Shown: one piece after another, positions 1 to 9,507 of the stretch
How positions within the stretch are numbered: the first letter of the stretch is position 1
Layout of the letters: every line of letters begins with the position of its first letter
From: Azorinus chamasolen
Lineage: Eukaryota; Mollusca; Bivalvia; Cardiida; Solecurtidae
Assembly: GCA_963576725.1 (NCBI GenBank)
Contig: OY755247.1
Span: 17,920,526-17,984,525, forward strand
Reading direction: 5' to 3'
DNA: 64,000 nt
Position numbers and translations under genes: made by a program
Notes under the pieces: model-generated
Seen by the model: only the letters and a program-made list of their open reading frames with translations
What the model was told of the DNA's origin: nothing
The model's database searches: none

Positions 1-400
1 TGCTTGGTGTACTTGATATTCAAGTACCCCGCGTGGTTACTGTGTTCGGCAATTTCCTCGCCTTTGTTTAAAAACGTATAGGCATTTTCACTTAGGCTGC
101 TGCACTCTGATTAGCCGATTGGTTTCCGTGCAATATCTCCTGAAGGAATAGTCCAATTTTCACCAAACTTGCTTAGTGTACTTGATATCCAATTACCTCA
201 TATTGGTTCTGTGGTTGGCATATTCTGCACATATTTATTGATTATGATACGATCTGGTTGGCTGATTGTTTCTGTGCCATATCTTCTGAATGATTGGTCT
301 GATTTCTAGCAAACGTGTTCACTATATGCTTATTATTCAAGTACCTAGCAAAGAGTACCCAGTTAAGCAAATTGCATGCATATTTAATTGTTCTTCTGCA
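1..400. repeat. Degenerate tandem repeat, unit about 150-170 bp, cut by window start
   Basis: 'GCTTGGTGTACTTGATAT' at the window start returns at about 170 as 'GCTTAGTGTACTTGATAT'. 'GATTAGCCGATTGGTTTCC' near 109 returns near 255 as 'GGTTGGCTGATTGTTTC'. A third diverged partial unit follows to about 360. No coding potential seen. Confidence 0.5.
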
Positions 401-478
401 GTTCTGCATTAGGAAAATTAGGCTTAAAATACGCATGCGTATGCGATACCTCCTACGGGGCGGAGTCCTTCGTCGACA

Positions 479-539
479 GTAGTCTACTCTGTTTGAAAAT
501 GCATTAAAAGGCGTTTCTATATATGGAGGAAAGGGTTAA
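479..539 (-). mobile_element. Truncated B element, short-side end only
   Basis: Holds one hairpin arm (GTCTACTCTGTTTG) and the short terminus ending GGAAAGGGTTAA; the long side and apex are missing. Confidence 0.7.
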
Positions 540-599
540 TCTATGATATAATACTGGTTTCATTGTTCACAGCGTGCCGGTCGTCTTCGTATTATCATA

Positions 600-847
600 T
601 TAACCCTTTCCCTGGTCTATATTTATTCCTAATTTCAATACCTACTGAATATTCATGGACAAAATAGTTATAATGAAACATGGAAGGTGGAACATTGTAG
701 CCATTTTAGAAAGAAAAGAAACATCTTTCAAATTCCACTAGCAAACAGAGTAGACCCTGATCAGACGGCTCCTCTAGGAACCGTCTGATTTCGGTCTACT
801 TTGTTTGCAAATGCGTGAAAATACGTTTATATGAGGGAAAGGGTTAA
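600..847 (-). mobile_element. B2 element, full length, TTAA-flanked
   Basis: Long side starts TTAACCCTTTCCCTGG and contains the B2 signature GGTGGAACATTGTAGCC. The core is GACGGCTCCTCTAGGAACCGTC; the end is GAGGGAAAGGGTTAA. No coding capacity. The flanks share GTCTTCGT.TTATCA on both sides (581 and 880). Confidence 0.88.
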
Positions 848-1206
848 ACTGGTCTAATAGCGCACATGGTGTACCCAAACGTCTTCGTGTTATCAGTACC
901 TTTTTATTTGTATTCCTACGCCTCTTTCTAAAAGGGGATATACTGATCAATTAGGCTGCTCACGTCTGACAAGTGGAACCTCCGGTTTTGTTGACAGATG
1001 GTAAAGGTATTGCTATTCATGGAAAAGATCTTTAGAATTTCAAGTATTTCTTTATCTTTGGAGGTCAAACGAGAGTATCGGTTCAATCGAAACACTTTTA
1101 TTGATTTCAAATTAGCCTCAATCAAAGACAAGCGGTCTTAATTCTAATACTAATGACTTCTTACCTCGCAAATACTTCACCGACTTTGCAATATTTTCTT
1201 CAACCT
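848..1206. other. Unexplained stretch
   Basis: No element termini, hairpin core or convincing exon seen here. Confidence 0.5.
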
Positions 1207-1238
1207 ACCCCCCCCCCCCCCCCCCACCCCCACCCACT
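1207..1238 (+). repeat. Poly-C tract
   Basis: A run of about 18 C followed by CCCCAC motifs; low complexity and a likely sequencing or assembly weak point. Confidence 0.9.
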
Positions 1239-1271
1239 AACCGCCACTTGATTCGAATTTGCTTGGACCCA

Positions 1272-1390
1272 TGCAGGACGAAATTTATGCAGAAAGCTCC
1301 TTTCCTTTGTCCTGCATTAAGCTACCACCTGCCTCTGCCACCCATAATTATGCCCATTTTTGGTGATCGAATTAGAGAGGTTTTACTGTA
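1272..1390. mobile_element. F1 (pogo-like) element, left end missing
   Basis: Core arms ATGCAGGACGAAA and GTCCTGCATTAAGC, then CACCTGCCTCTGCCACCC and the right terminus GAGAGGTTTTACTG followed by TA. The left terminal repeat is absent. Confidence 0.75.
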
Positions 1391-1486
1391 TTACAATTGT
1401 TACTGACTTTGAAAGTAGTGAATATTTTATACGCAATTGATACTTATAAGCGACATTGAAACAGCCATAAGTTACCATAATTACGG

Positions 1487-1670
1487 TAACCCTTTCCTCC
1501 ATAAATACGCCTTTCTACGACTCTGTAAAAGTCACTTCTTGAAACCATTGTGATGAATAGAGCGTTTGCTCCATAATTCTAACATTTTCCTTTTCTCTAG
1601 TAAACGCTCATTTTCGGTAGATTTATTCAAAGAGGTTGGGACTAATAATAGCATATGAATGAATGGGTTA
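1487..1670 (+). mobile_element. A element with half hairpin
   Basis: Left end TAACCCTTTCCTCCATAAAT, then GAAACCATTGTGATGAATAG and GCGTTTGCTCC. The sequence then jumps straight to the long side (AATTCTAACATTTTCC) and ends GAATGGGTTA. The whole right arm of the hairpin is deleted, with the break at the apex. Confidence 0.8.
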
Positions 1671-1893
1671 CGCTGGGCATATCCAAATAATGCAGATCCA
1701 TATCATACTGTTCCCCAAAGAGCTTTTTCATCAGAATTATACATTTTAGTTAGTCCATAAGTTCCATCCAAAGTTACATGTATCAAAGCGGTGCAAAATT
1801 GAAGCATTCAGTTTTACAAACTGTCCTGATTTTAGGATAAACGCTGTCTCGAAAACGGGTTAATTTCAGTGAAATTGAAACAGTGAGGCTAAG
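1671..1893. other. Unexplained stretch
   Basis: Nothing recognised. Confidence 0.5.
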
Positions 1894-2130
1894 TAACTCT
1901 TTACCCGATGGAGGCCCATTTAACACCTTTGCGAACAGAGTAGACCCGGCTCAGACTGCTCCTGTAGGAGTCATATGACCAGGGTTTTCTTTGATTGGGT
2001 ATTGGATAATAAAGATTCTGCCTTGGCCAACACTGGGGGTTTTCATACATGTATGCCAGTATAAAACAATCAGCTAATAAATATTCATGATAACATTATA
2101 TATTACATGCATGCATATTCAGTTTAACAT
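1894..2130 (+). mobile_element. B element, diverged
   Basis: TAACTCTTTACCC start, core GAACAGAGTAGACCCGGCTC with GCTCCTGTAGGAG apex, then the B long-side landmarks CAGCTAATAAATATTCATGA. The right end is unclear. Confidence 0.65.
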
Positions 2131-2154
2131 GATTGTGTACTCAATAGTTCCAGA

Positions 2155-2300
2155 AACGTTTTCAGGAATAGCTCCTTTATTTCCCCACTAAACCCTATAA
2201 TGTGACCACTCTTTAGAATCGTCTCGAAGAGACGATTCTAAAGAGTGGTCACAGTATAGGGTTTGGTCGAGAAATAACGATTTTAGTATTTAGGTACGCA
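2155..2300. mobile_element. H element with near-perfect hairpin
   Basis: Arms of about 48 bp (2176-2276) begin TTTATTTCCCCACTAAACCC and meet at CGTCTCGAAGAGACG. Flanked by ACGATTTTAGTATTTAGGTA, typical of the other H copies. Confidence 0.8.
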
Positions 2301-2475
2301 CCGTTATCTGTAGCTCTGATTACTATCATTGAGTTACTTAGCGTCTCGTTTGAATCCAGACTTGTTCCAACTAGCATTAGGAATTTACCTCAAAATAACG
2401 TCTTCTCGGTCTCTGTATTGCTCAAATTGTCACTGACCCTCTATTCGTTCAATCCTTAGAGAAACTACTGCCAGA

Positions 2476-2552
2476 GTGTCAAACAGCTTGGATCTTATTG
2501 CGACATCGATCTATTCGGCGTCTCACCGGGAACCAACTGTTTGCATATGCCA
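2476..2552 (-). mobile_element. C element core, diverged
   Basis: GAGTGTCAAACAGCTTGGATC left arm and CGGCGTCTCACCGGGAACCA right arm; arms partly decayed, outer ends not visible. Confidence 0.6.
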
Positions 2553-2589
2553 GGGCTCTAAATATGGATAAATAGTCAAACAGGGAGAG

Positions 2590-2880
2590 CCACATACGAA
2601 ATGACCCCGCACCAAACACCATCAAACAAGAAACGGTACAGCCACAAGATAAAACATAACAGGACGCATATCAAGACGAAAATCATTAAACATTAAGCAT
2701 ATTAAACAACAAAGTAGACCATGGACTGAAAGCAGGAGTACCGCCTTGGAATGGTCAGTAGCTAAAAACGGCTACTGAGGGCTTAAACCTGGTTTAAGAC
2801 GCACTAAGCGTAAGAATGGTTAAGCTTCGAGAAGCAAATTGCATCCAAACTTGGTATATGCATGTAAGGCATAGATTAAA
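2590..2880. other. Unclassified segment, possible dispersed repeat
   Basis: Contains two short inverted motifs (AGTAGC..GCTACT near 2757-2778 and CTTAAACC..GGTTTAAG near 2783-2801) in sequence unlike the surrounding MITEs. Only one copy is visible in the window. Confidence 0.3.
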
Positions 2881-2929
2881 ATTTGACTTCCTGTTTAGCT
2901 AAAACATTCACTGTTCACCCCATATAGAA

Positions 2930-3060
2930 TCTTTTTATGCATTTGCATACAGTGTAAAACCAGATCAGACGGCTCCGTCTGTTCAGGGTTTGCTCTCTTT
3001 GCTTATTATGGAATGATATAAGTCTTATTCTCTAGTTTGTTCCATGACCAACATATCTCA
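2930..3060 (+). mobile_element. B element, apex deleted
   Basis: CAGATCAGACGGCTCCGTCTGTTCAGGG shows the arms joined without their apex; followed by long-side remnants (TATGGAATGATATA). Confidence 0.6.
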
Positions 3061-3063
3061 TTT

Positions 3064-3120
3064 TCTTCGAGACGATTCTAAAGAGTGGTCACAATATAAG
3101 GTTTGGTGGAGAAATAAAGA
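3064..3120 (+). mobile_element. Half of an H hairpin
   Basis: Begins at the apex (CGAGACGATTCTAAAGAGTG) and runs to GGTTTGGTGGAGAAATAAAG; the left arm is absent. It abuts the B remnant, so it is a truncated or recombined copy. Confidence 0.7.
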
Positions 3121-3700
3121 ATTTAGTATTTGAATGCGCGCATTTATCAGTTGCTTTGGTTAATAAGAATATCCATACTTGATTGGCGTATGACGTAGCC
3201 GCATTTAACTCTTTAATATCTTTCTTTCTCGTCATGGTTGGTATTACAGTTCGGTTTGCTAAAACCTGCGTCCGATTCAAAACGTTTTTAGCAGAAAACA
3301 TCTGAGGCCAATTCGAACAATAAAAAATAACCTGATACACAAATACCTACGACAAAAGGACTTTAACCTTTCAACTACAGGAAACGATATAACTTGCTAA
3401 CTGTGTACATGTAGATCCTGGACAGAGGATTCCACGAGGAGTTCTCAGACCAGAGTCTGCATTGTCTGTCAATCGGTATCTCCTGCGAATTTGCATTATT
3501 TTCTACTGGTTGGTTACTACCGTTAAGCAATGGCTGACTTTTACATTGTGAAATTTCAGCATTCATGGCGATTTAAATGATAATTGACCCGTAAACATTG
3601 TGGGGATAATTTTACTGTTGCCAAAAAATACTGCATAATGTTGAACCATAAATTATACCATCGTTAATGTATTAACCCTTCGCATGTTATAAGTGTAATA
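3121..3700. other. Unexplained stretch with weak MITE remnants
   Basis: AACTGTGTACATGTAGATCC and GACCAGAGTCTGCATTGTCTG (3400-3470) may be decayed B arms. Nothing else recognised. Confidence 0.4.
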
Positions 3701-4018
3701 CAATTAAACTTAGATATCTCGAATTCGGATAACTCGAACTTCGGGATAACTCGAAATAAGAGTTCCGGTCCTTCAAAATATACTATACAGAATTGTTCTA
3801 AGACATATCACTGCACATATTTAGAAACGCATTTGACAGCTTAATGCAGGTCGAAAATATTGCTGAAAGATCCGACAGGAGTTTTCAGAATTACTTCAGA
3901 CATATTAAGCTGTGGACTTCAGAAATTGCCCAGATTAGAAATTGAATAAATATAACTTCTAGTATCTCGAAGTAATTTGCATGGCCCTTTGAAGTTCGAG
4001 ATATCGAAGTTCAACAGT
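3701..4018. mobile_element. F3 element (CTCGAA ends)
   Basis: Left end CAATTAAACTTAGATATCTC with repeated 'GGATAACTCGAA', central relic GCTTAATGCAGGTCGAAA..GACATATTAAGCTG, right end GTTCGAGATATCGAAGTTCA. An old copy with a decayed hairpin. Confidence 0.75.
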
Positions 4019-4035
4019 ACCTACACTTGCAAATA

Positions 4036-4241
4036 CAGTAAAACCCCGCTAATACGACCACCAAAAAGGGGCATAATTCTGGGTGACAGAGGCAGGTGGT
4101 AGCTTAATGCAGGACGAAAGTTATGCAGAAAGCTCCTATAGGAGCTTTCTGCATAACTTTCGTCCTGCATTAAGCAACCACCTGCTTTAAACGGCACCAG
4201 TGGCTGTTTATTAAGTGGTCGCATTAGCGGGGTTTAAATGT
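4036..4241. mobile_element. F1 element, full length
   Basis: CAGTAAAACCCCGCTAATAC start with TA flank. A perfect hairpin around GCAGAAAGCTCCTATAGGAG joins GCAGGTGGTAGCTTAATG to its inverse; the end is GTGGTCGCATTAGCGGGGTT. No TTAA. Confidence 0.9.
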
Positions 4242-4356
4242 AGTATACCAATATGGGACAGTTCCTATAGAGGAGCGCCGTCTCATACAGGTCTGCACTA
4301 TTTGCCACTAAAATTCAGTGACTACAATTGATCCAACTCTAGACCGATCCAGCTAA

Positions 4357-4591
4357 TTAACACTTTCCCTGATGTAAGCGCATTTGTACGCATCTGCAAA
4401 CAGATTAGACCCAGATCATACGGCTCCTATAGGAGCCGTCTGATCAGGATCTGCTCTGTTTGCTTATGGTGTAATATAGATCTGATTCTACAGCTTCTGC
4501 CTGAGCCAAAATGTCCTGTGTTCAAAATAACCTATTTAATATTCATGACGTCATTATTTCTTACATGAATATACAACAGGGAAATGGTTAA
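4357..4591 (+). mobile_element. B element, full length
   Basis: TTAACACTTTCCCTGATG start, core GATCATACGGCTCCTATAGG, long side with GATTCTACAGCTTCTGCC, a palindromic CRE-like TGACGTCA at 4546-4553 and the end CAGGGAAATGGTTAA. Confidence 0.9.
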
Positions 4592-4661
4592 TATTCAAAG
4601 AGGGTGTCGTTTTGCCTTTTAATATTCAGCAGGAGAAGGGAAAGCGTATCAAGCCGCTTGC

Positions 4662-4897
4662 TTAACCCTTTCCCCATATGAATGTATTTCACGCCTTTGA
4701 AAACAGAGTAGACCCTGATATAGTAACCGTCTGATCAGGGTCTGCTCTGTGTTCTTCTGAAATTATGACAAATCGGACTCTACAGTTCCTATCGGCACCA
4801 ACACACCCTGTGTAAATGTGCCATTATGAAGAACAAGCTAATAAATATTGATGATGTCATCATTTCTTACATAAATATTGAGCAGGGAATGGGTTAA
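4662..4897 (+). mobile_element. B element with collapsed core
   Basis: TTAACCCTTTCCCCATATG to GCAGGGAATGGGTTAA. The core lacks the GGCTCC apex: left arm CCCTGATATAG is followed directly by AACCGTCTGATCAGGGTCTG. Confidence 0.85.
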
Positions 4898-5029
4898 AAG
4901 TCCTTACCGCATTTATGTTAGCGATCAACGCTTTTCAACTCCGTAAACAATAGGGTCACATTCCGGTGGACCTGCAGTTGTGTTTGTGATGAGCTGCTGT
5001 TACTTGCAGTAACCAAATCTGGTTTGTTT

Positions 5030-5262
5030 TTAACCCATTGCCTCATAGGCTATTTTTAGATCCAACCGCTTTGAATAAATCTACCGAAAAGGAGCATTAA
5101 CTAGAGAAAAGGAAACCATTATGATAAATAGAAACCATTATGATAAATAGAAACCATTATGATAAATAGAGCATTTGCTCCTATAGGAGCAAATGCTCTA
5201 TTTATCACAATGGTTTCACAAAGTGACTTTTACAGAGTCGTCAATATGAGGGAATGTGTTAA
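5030..5262 (-). mobile_element. A element with 19-bp triplication at hairpin base
   Basis: TTAACCCATTGCCTCATAGG to GAGGGAATGTGTTAA. The hairpin apex is ATTTGCTCCTATAGGAGCAAAT. AAACCATTATGATAAATAG occurs three times in tandem (5113, 5132, 5151) on the left arm but once on the right. Confidence 0.9.
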
Positions 5263-5288
5263 TGATAGTGAACTCACTTACAACGTAC

Positions 5289-5398
5289 TTAACACTTTCA
5301 GTGGAGGAAATGAGTCACTGATATCATTACAAACAGTGTAGACCCAGATGAGACGGCTCCTAGACTAACCATCTCATCTTGGTCTGCACTGTTTGTCA
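5289..5398 (+). mobile_element. Hybrid-core TTAA element, right end lost
   Basis: TTAACACTTTCAGTGG start. The hairpin 5331-5398 mixes family features: GTGTAGACCCAGATGAGACG (C-like GATGAGAC) with GGCTCC (B-like apex). Confidence 0.6.
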
Positions 5399-5542
5399 TG
5401 ACACACTTTTCTCTAAAAATCCCTGAATATTCAAAGTAAGCTTGTCTTGCTTGAATTTTGGACTAGTCCATATAAACAAATTAGCATTTAAATAGTTAAG
5501 GAGTTTTAATCCTCCTCATGCATAATGTGACTTTACTAGTAT

Positions 5543-5613
5543 TGCAAACAGCATGGCTCCAAACCAGACGTCGAGAAACTCGGTATTTCATCAGGATCCA
5601 AGCTGTTTGACAC
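5543..5613 (+). mobile_element. C element core, diverged
   Basis: GCAAACAGCATGGCTCC left arm and CATCAGGATCCAAGCTGTTT right arm around GTCGAGAAACTCGG. Confidence 0.65.
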
Positions 5614-5881
5614 CCGGTCAAAATCGTCTAAAACTTTGATCGGATCAGATGTAAGTAAAAATTTGAAACATATCAGTGTTTTTAGCAGACTTTATTTTTT
5701 CAGCATGAGACATGTAAAGTGTGTTTACTTGGGCTTTTGTGATTGTGCATCAAGTGAACTGGGTTGTGTTAATTGGGAGTCTAGCTTTTCTCGATTTTGA
5801 CACTATTTGACTAGAGATGAAACCATGTCCATTGTTAGAGATTAATCGGACGTAAAGAAAAATACATCCACCTGTATAATG

Positions 5882-6327
5882 TTATCCCTTTCCTTCATAT
5901 AAACGCATTTTCACCCCTTTGCAAACAGTGTAGATCCTGTAGGGGCCGTTTGATCAGCGTCTGCTCTGTTTACTTGTGAAATTATAATAGATCTGACTCT
6001 ATAGAGTTTACCAATACGGAAACGTCACGTGCACATTTGCCATTAACCCTTTCGCTGCCAAACTCTGTCGTCTGCTAACTTTGTCGTCTGCTACAAATGT
6101 TCATTCTTTTGATTTTCTTCATTTTTGTTTCAAAAACATAGTAACAGTAACAAACAGTTTGGATCCTGATGAGACGCCGAGTTACTCGGCGTCTCATCTG
6201 GATCTAAACTGTTTGCATAGGTAATCACAGATCCGGCATTGGCAGCGAAAGGGTTAAAACCAGCTAATATATTATTGTTTATATTGTCATTATTTCTTAC
6301 ATGAATATTTCATAAGGAAAGTGTTAA
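5882..6327 (+). mobile_element. B element, interrupted by a C2 element
   Basis: Short side CCCTTTCCTTCATATAAACG and core GGGGCCGTTTGATCAGCGTC at the left. The long side is split at 'TGCCATTAA' by the C2 copy at 6043-6257 and resumes 'TTAAAACCAGCTAATAT' to 6327. Confidence 0.85.
6043..6257 (-). mobile_element. C2 element, full length, nested at TTAA
   Basis: TTAACCCTTTCGCTGCCAA and TTGGCAGCGAAAGGGTTAA form clean inverted ends. The long side carries TTGTCGTCTGC twice, and the core GATGAGACGCCGAGTTACTC is a near-perfect hairpin. TTAA is present at both junctions with the host B element. Confidence 0.93.
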
Positions 6328-6402
6328 GATAACCACTGAAAATAAGCATTTCACAGTTGCATGTTTTTGTTATGGGTTTTTTGTTGGTTTAGTTTTGTAA
6401 TT

Positions 6403-6683
6403 CAGTTGAACTTCTATATCTCGATCTCGGATAACTCGAGCTTCGGAAGTAAAAGCTCGACCCTTCCCAAATTAACAATACAGAATTGTTCTAAAACATT
6501 TAACTACGTATATCTAGAAACATATGTGATAGCTCACTGTAGGTCTAAAGTAATGCAGGAGATGTGAACTTGAGAAAGTGTTCAGATAAGAATCCGGATG
6601 ACTCGAACCTCTGTTATCTCGAACTAATTTAACACAAAATACTTGATGTAATTTAGTGGCCGTTATAGAGAGGTTGTGCTGTA
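6403..6683. mobile_element. Chimeric F3/F2 element
   Basis: The left end is F3 (CAGTTGAACTTCTATATCTC, GGATAACTCGAG). After 'TTATCTCGAACTAATTT' (about 6630) the sequence becomes the F2 right end (ACACAAAATACTTGATGT, GGCCGTTATAGAGAGG). The two terminal repeats therefore come from different subfamilies. Confidence 0.8.
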
Positions 6684-6831
6684 TTTGTAACGGTCTAGAA
6701 AGGCGTCTCTAGCAAGCAAGGGTCAAATACATTCCACTTGAAGTTATCTAAATACAAATGTTTTGTTTGGTAAACATCCACATTGAACTTTGTCCACATT
6801 ATAACTTGTTTTTATCGGGTTTACGTTGCTT

Positions 6832-7081
6832 TTAACCCTTTCCCACATATAAACGTGTTTTCACGCATTTGCAAACAGAGTAGACCCAGATCAGACGGCT
6901 CCTAGGGCAGCCGTCTAATCAGGGTCTGCTCTGTTTGCTAATAGAATTCAATAGATAGGTTTCTTTGCTTTCTAAAATGTCTACAATGTTACATCTTCCG
7001 TATTTCTTTATAACTATTTTGTTAATGAATATTCAGTAGGTATTGAACATTGTAATAAACATAGAACAGGGAAAGGATTAA
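6832..7081 (+). mobile_element. B2 element, full length
   Basis: TTAACCCTTTCCCACATATA, core GATCAGACGGCTCCTAGGG, reversed B2 landmarks (GAATATTCAGTAGGTATTG), end CAGGGAAAGGATTAA. Confidence 0.9.
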
Positions 7082-7085
7082 CGGT

Positions 7086-7338
7086 ATTTAAGTCATATCA
7101 CAACGTCCAGCTTATTACCAGTAGAGGAATACTCCAGAGGTTCTTCTGTGCACGGAACAATTTGCATTGTTTCGTGCACAGAAGAACATCCGGGTAGAAC
7201 CTCCGATCTACCGCAAGCCAGCTGGAAGGCTTCCCAACATGAAAAATCCAAATGTCCAGACTGGGATTCGGACCATAGTGGTGAGGGGCTAAGCAATTGT
7301 CAATCGAAGACCATAACCACTCGGCCACAGAGCCCCCT
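7086..7338 (-). mobile_element. MetaSINE-type tRNA-derived SINE
   Basis: Read on the minus strand: a tRNA-like head from 7336 (GGCCGAGTGGTTATGGTC as box A region, box B GGTCCGAATCCC near 7265), then the central block CCAGCTGGCTTGCGGTAGAT, CGGAGGTTCTACCCGG, and the 3' part CTGGAGTATTCCTC..ATATGACTT. The order matches bivalve SINEs I remember (MetaSINE central domain). An internal hairpin (TTCTTCTGTGCACG and its inverse, 7140-7195) is unusual. It abuts the B2 element. Confidence 0.75.
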
Positions 7339-7395
7339 CCCCACCCCACACATACTACAAACAGATTGGTGTCTGTATGTACCATTACTAGCTTT

Positions 7396-7432
7396 TTATC
7401 CAGATAAGACGGTGTCTCATCTGGATCTGAAC
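7396..7432. mobile_element. C core remnant
   Basis: ATCCAGATAAGACGGTGTCTCATCTGGAT is a short C-like hairpin with most of the apex lost. Confidence 0.5.
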
Positions 7433-7549
7433 TAATGAACATCTTAACCATGATTTTAAAAATAGATTGATCAATATGTATAATTATAATTGTAGCTGAC
7501 ACCCTCTTTGTACAGACGATGTTTGCAACGCAAATAAGTAATATTGCTC

Positions 7550-7963
7550 TTAACCCTTTCCCTGCAAAATGACAAAATCAATATTTATAATACAGTAGAA
7601 CCCCTCTAAAGTGACCACTTAATGAATAAACATGGGTGTCTTTATAAGCAGGTGGTTGCTAAATGAATGGCAAAAGTAATGCAGAAAGCTTTCTGCAATA
7701 CTTTTGTCCTGCATTAAGCTACCACCTGCATCTAGCACCCAGAATTATACCTCTTTTAGGTGGTCGCATTAGCGGGGTTTTACTGTATATAGAATGTTTA
7801 TAATGTAAATTTATCAAGAGCATATTTTGTTTTGACAAACACTACAAAACCATATCTTTATTATGTCAAAAGCAAACAGAGTAGACCCAGATCTACTCTG
7901 TTTGCTTTGGATCTACTCTATTTGCAAATGCGTGAAAGGGCGTTTATACGAGGAAAACGTTAA
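7550..7963 (-). mobile_element. B element interrupted by F1
   Basis: TTAACCCTTTCCCTGCAAAATG start. Long-side sequence resumes after the F1 insertion, then AGCAAACAGAGTAGACCC with a deleted apex and the end GAGGAAAACGTTAA. Confidence 0.8.
7593..7785. mobile_element. F1 element nested in B, TA-flanked
   Basis: TA-CAGTAGAACCCCTCTAAAG start and GCATTAGCGGGGTTTTACTG-TA end. The core apex is shortened to GCAGAAAGCTTTCTGC. Confidence 0.92.
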
Positions 7964-8046
7964 CGATGGGATTTACACAGGGAATTAGATATGAACAATA
8001 TTCACTATGGGACCAATGACCTTCATTTCTGGTGAACCCATGGCTC

Positions 8047-8275
8047 TTAACCCTGTTCAATATTCATGTAAGAAATAATGACACCATAACTATTAATTAG
8101 ATGATATTTGTTAATGGCATATGAACACAGGAAATATTGGCTCAGACAGACACAGTAGAATCATATCTATATTATACCATAAGCAAACAGAGCAGACCCT
8201 TTTTGGAGCCGTCTCATCTGAGTCTATTCTGTTTGCAAATGCGTGAAAATGCGTTTAAATAAAGGAAAGGTTTAA
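8047..8275 (-). mobile_element. B element
   Basis: TTAACCCTGTTCAATATTCA start, CAGTAGAATCATATCTATAT, core with left arm shortened (GCAGACCCTTTTTGGAGCCG), end GGAAAGGTTTAA. Confidence 0.85.
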
Positions 8276-8553
8276 CTCTTACCACGCTTGAAAATGATGT
8301 TTGCTCAAATCTGGATCTAGTGCAATTTGACATATCGAGGGCTTGGTGCAAGACTATTCTAACTCCTTCACAAAGTGAAGGAGTTAGAATAGTTTTGCAC
8401 CAAGCCCTCGATATTCGAACAAACTTTTGAGAAAGTATTGAACAAACGCCAAAAGCAGATTGGATCCTGATGATACGCCGAGGTACTCGGCATCTCATCT
8501 GGGTCCAAGCCCTCTACACAGGCTAGTCAGCTCGCGCATAATAAGAGAAGGGT
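8276..8553 (-). mobile_element. C element containing a second, unrelated hairpin
   Basis: Long side GGATCTAGTGCAATTTGACAT matches the C copy at 30.2 kb. It resumes TTCGAACAAACTTTTGAGAA after the extra hairpin, then core GGATCCTGATGATACGCCG and the end AGAAGGGTT. Confidence 0.7.
8331..8414. mobile_element. Perfect foldback inserted in C element
   Basis: About 40-bp arms: ATATCGAGGGCTTGGTGCAA..AACTCCTTCA, tiny loop, then the inverse. Only one base differs between arms (GACTATTC versus GTTTTGCAC side). The source family is not otherwise present in the window. Confidence 0.8.
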
Positions 8554-9180
8554 TGGCTGTCACATATTACAATAAACATGTACCTACATAATACCCTTAT
8601 GATTTTTGACCTATTTTTTTTTCGAGATGTCACGGCCTGTCCAGAGAGGAACAAAGAATGAGTACACGGTGTTTGTGCTAAATAACGAGTGGGCGCTTAT
8701 CGGTCAGATCCTTGACAGCGGTATCAAGGCTTTCTCCCTGTTGAATAATGGATTGACCTTTAGCTCGTACAGTCAGTAATGTTGTCATCAGATTAACTTT
8801 CTGGTTCGTTTTAATAAAACACAATTGATATACATCTTCTTTATCCAAATTGCAATCGGAGTATACAACGATTGTAATCCAGTTGAGTTGGGGCGCCGAG
8901 TTACTCGGTACCTCAATCTTGAATATAAGTGTCCGTTCCACCGTTTATTAGTAATTCATATTGTGCGAAATCCTACTATTAAATACAAAACATCAGTATA
9001 TGGAAAATACACGCTGTATTACGGTCATGATGATATATATTCCAAGCCAAATATTCACTAAATTTGGAAGTATCCGTTTTTTTGTCGATAAATACATGTA
9101 GAAAATGCCAGTAAAACATATTTAATACAGTATATATTATCTATAACGTACATGTATACTTAACGAATGTACTACCCGGG
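8554..9180. other. Mostly unexplained, with a C core relic at 8885-8915
   Basis: GGCGCCGAGTTACTCGGTACC is a decayed C apex. A minus-strand open frame of 87 codons (8678-8941) runs across it; no homology recognised. Confidence 0.4.
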
Positions 9181-9270
9181 TAATGGAGGTCTTTGAAAGC
9201 AGGGGAGTTCCTTATGCAAAACGAACGTAACGTATATAATTGTGTTACAAGGATTATGCAGCCATCTCTC

Positions 9271-9499
9271 TTAACCCATTACCTCATAGGCTATTTTTAG
9301 ATACAACCTCTTTGAATACATCTACCGAAAAGGAGCATTAACTAGAGAAAAGGAAAATTTTAGAATTTTGTAGTTTGAAACCATTGTGATAAATAGAGCA
9401 TTTGCTCCTATAGGAGCAAATGCTCTATTTATCACAATGGTTTCACAAGGTGACTTTTACAGAGTCGTCAAAAGTCGTCAATTTGAGGTAATGGGTTAA
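9271..9499 (-). mobile_element. A element, full length
   Basis: TTAACCCATTACCTCATAGG to TTGAGGTAATGGGTTAA. Perfect hairpin ATAGAGCATTTGCTCCTATA and inverse. AAAGTCGTCA is repeated twice near 9467-9482. Confidence 0.93.
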
Positions 9500-9507
9500 G
9501 GACCATG

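Noticed and set aside
7098..7502. 134-codon minus-strand frame, the longest in the window
   Set aside because: Runs through the SINE and its tRNA head; no protein domain.
8678..8941. 87-codon minus-strand frame with a plausible hydrophilic composition
   Set aside because: Its start crosses a C hairpin remnant; no motif or splice context recognised, so left unannotated as a gene.
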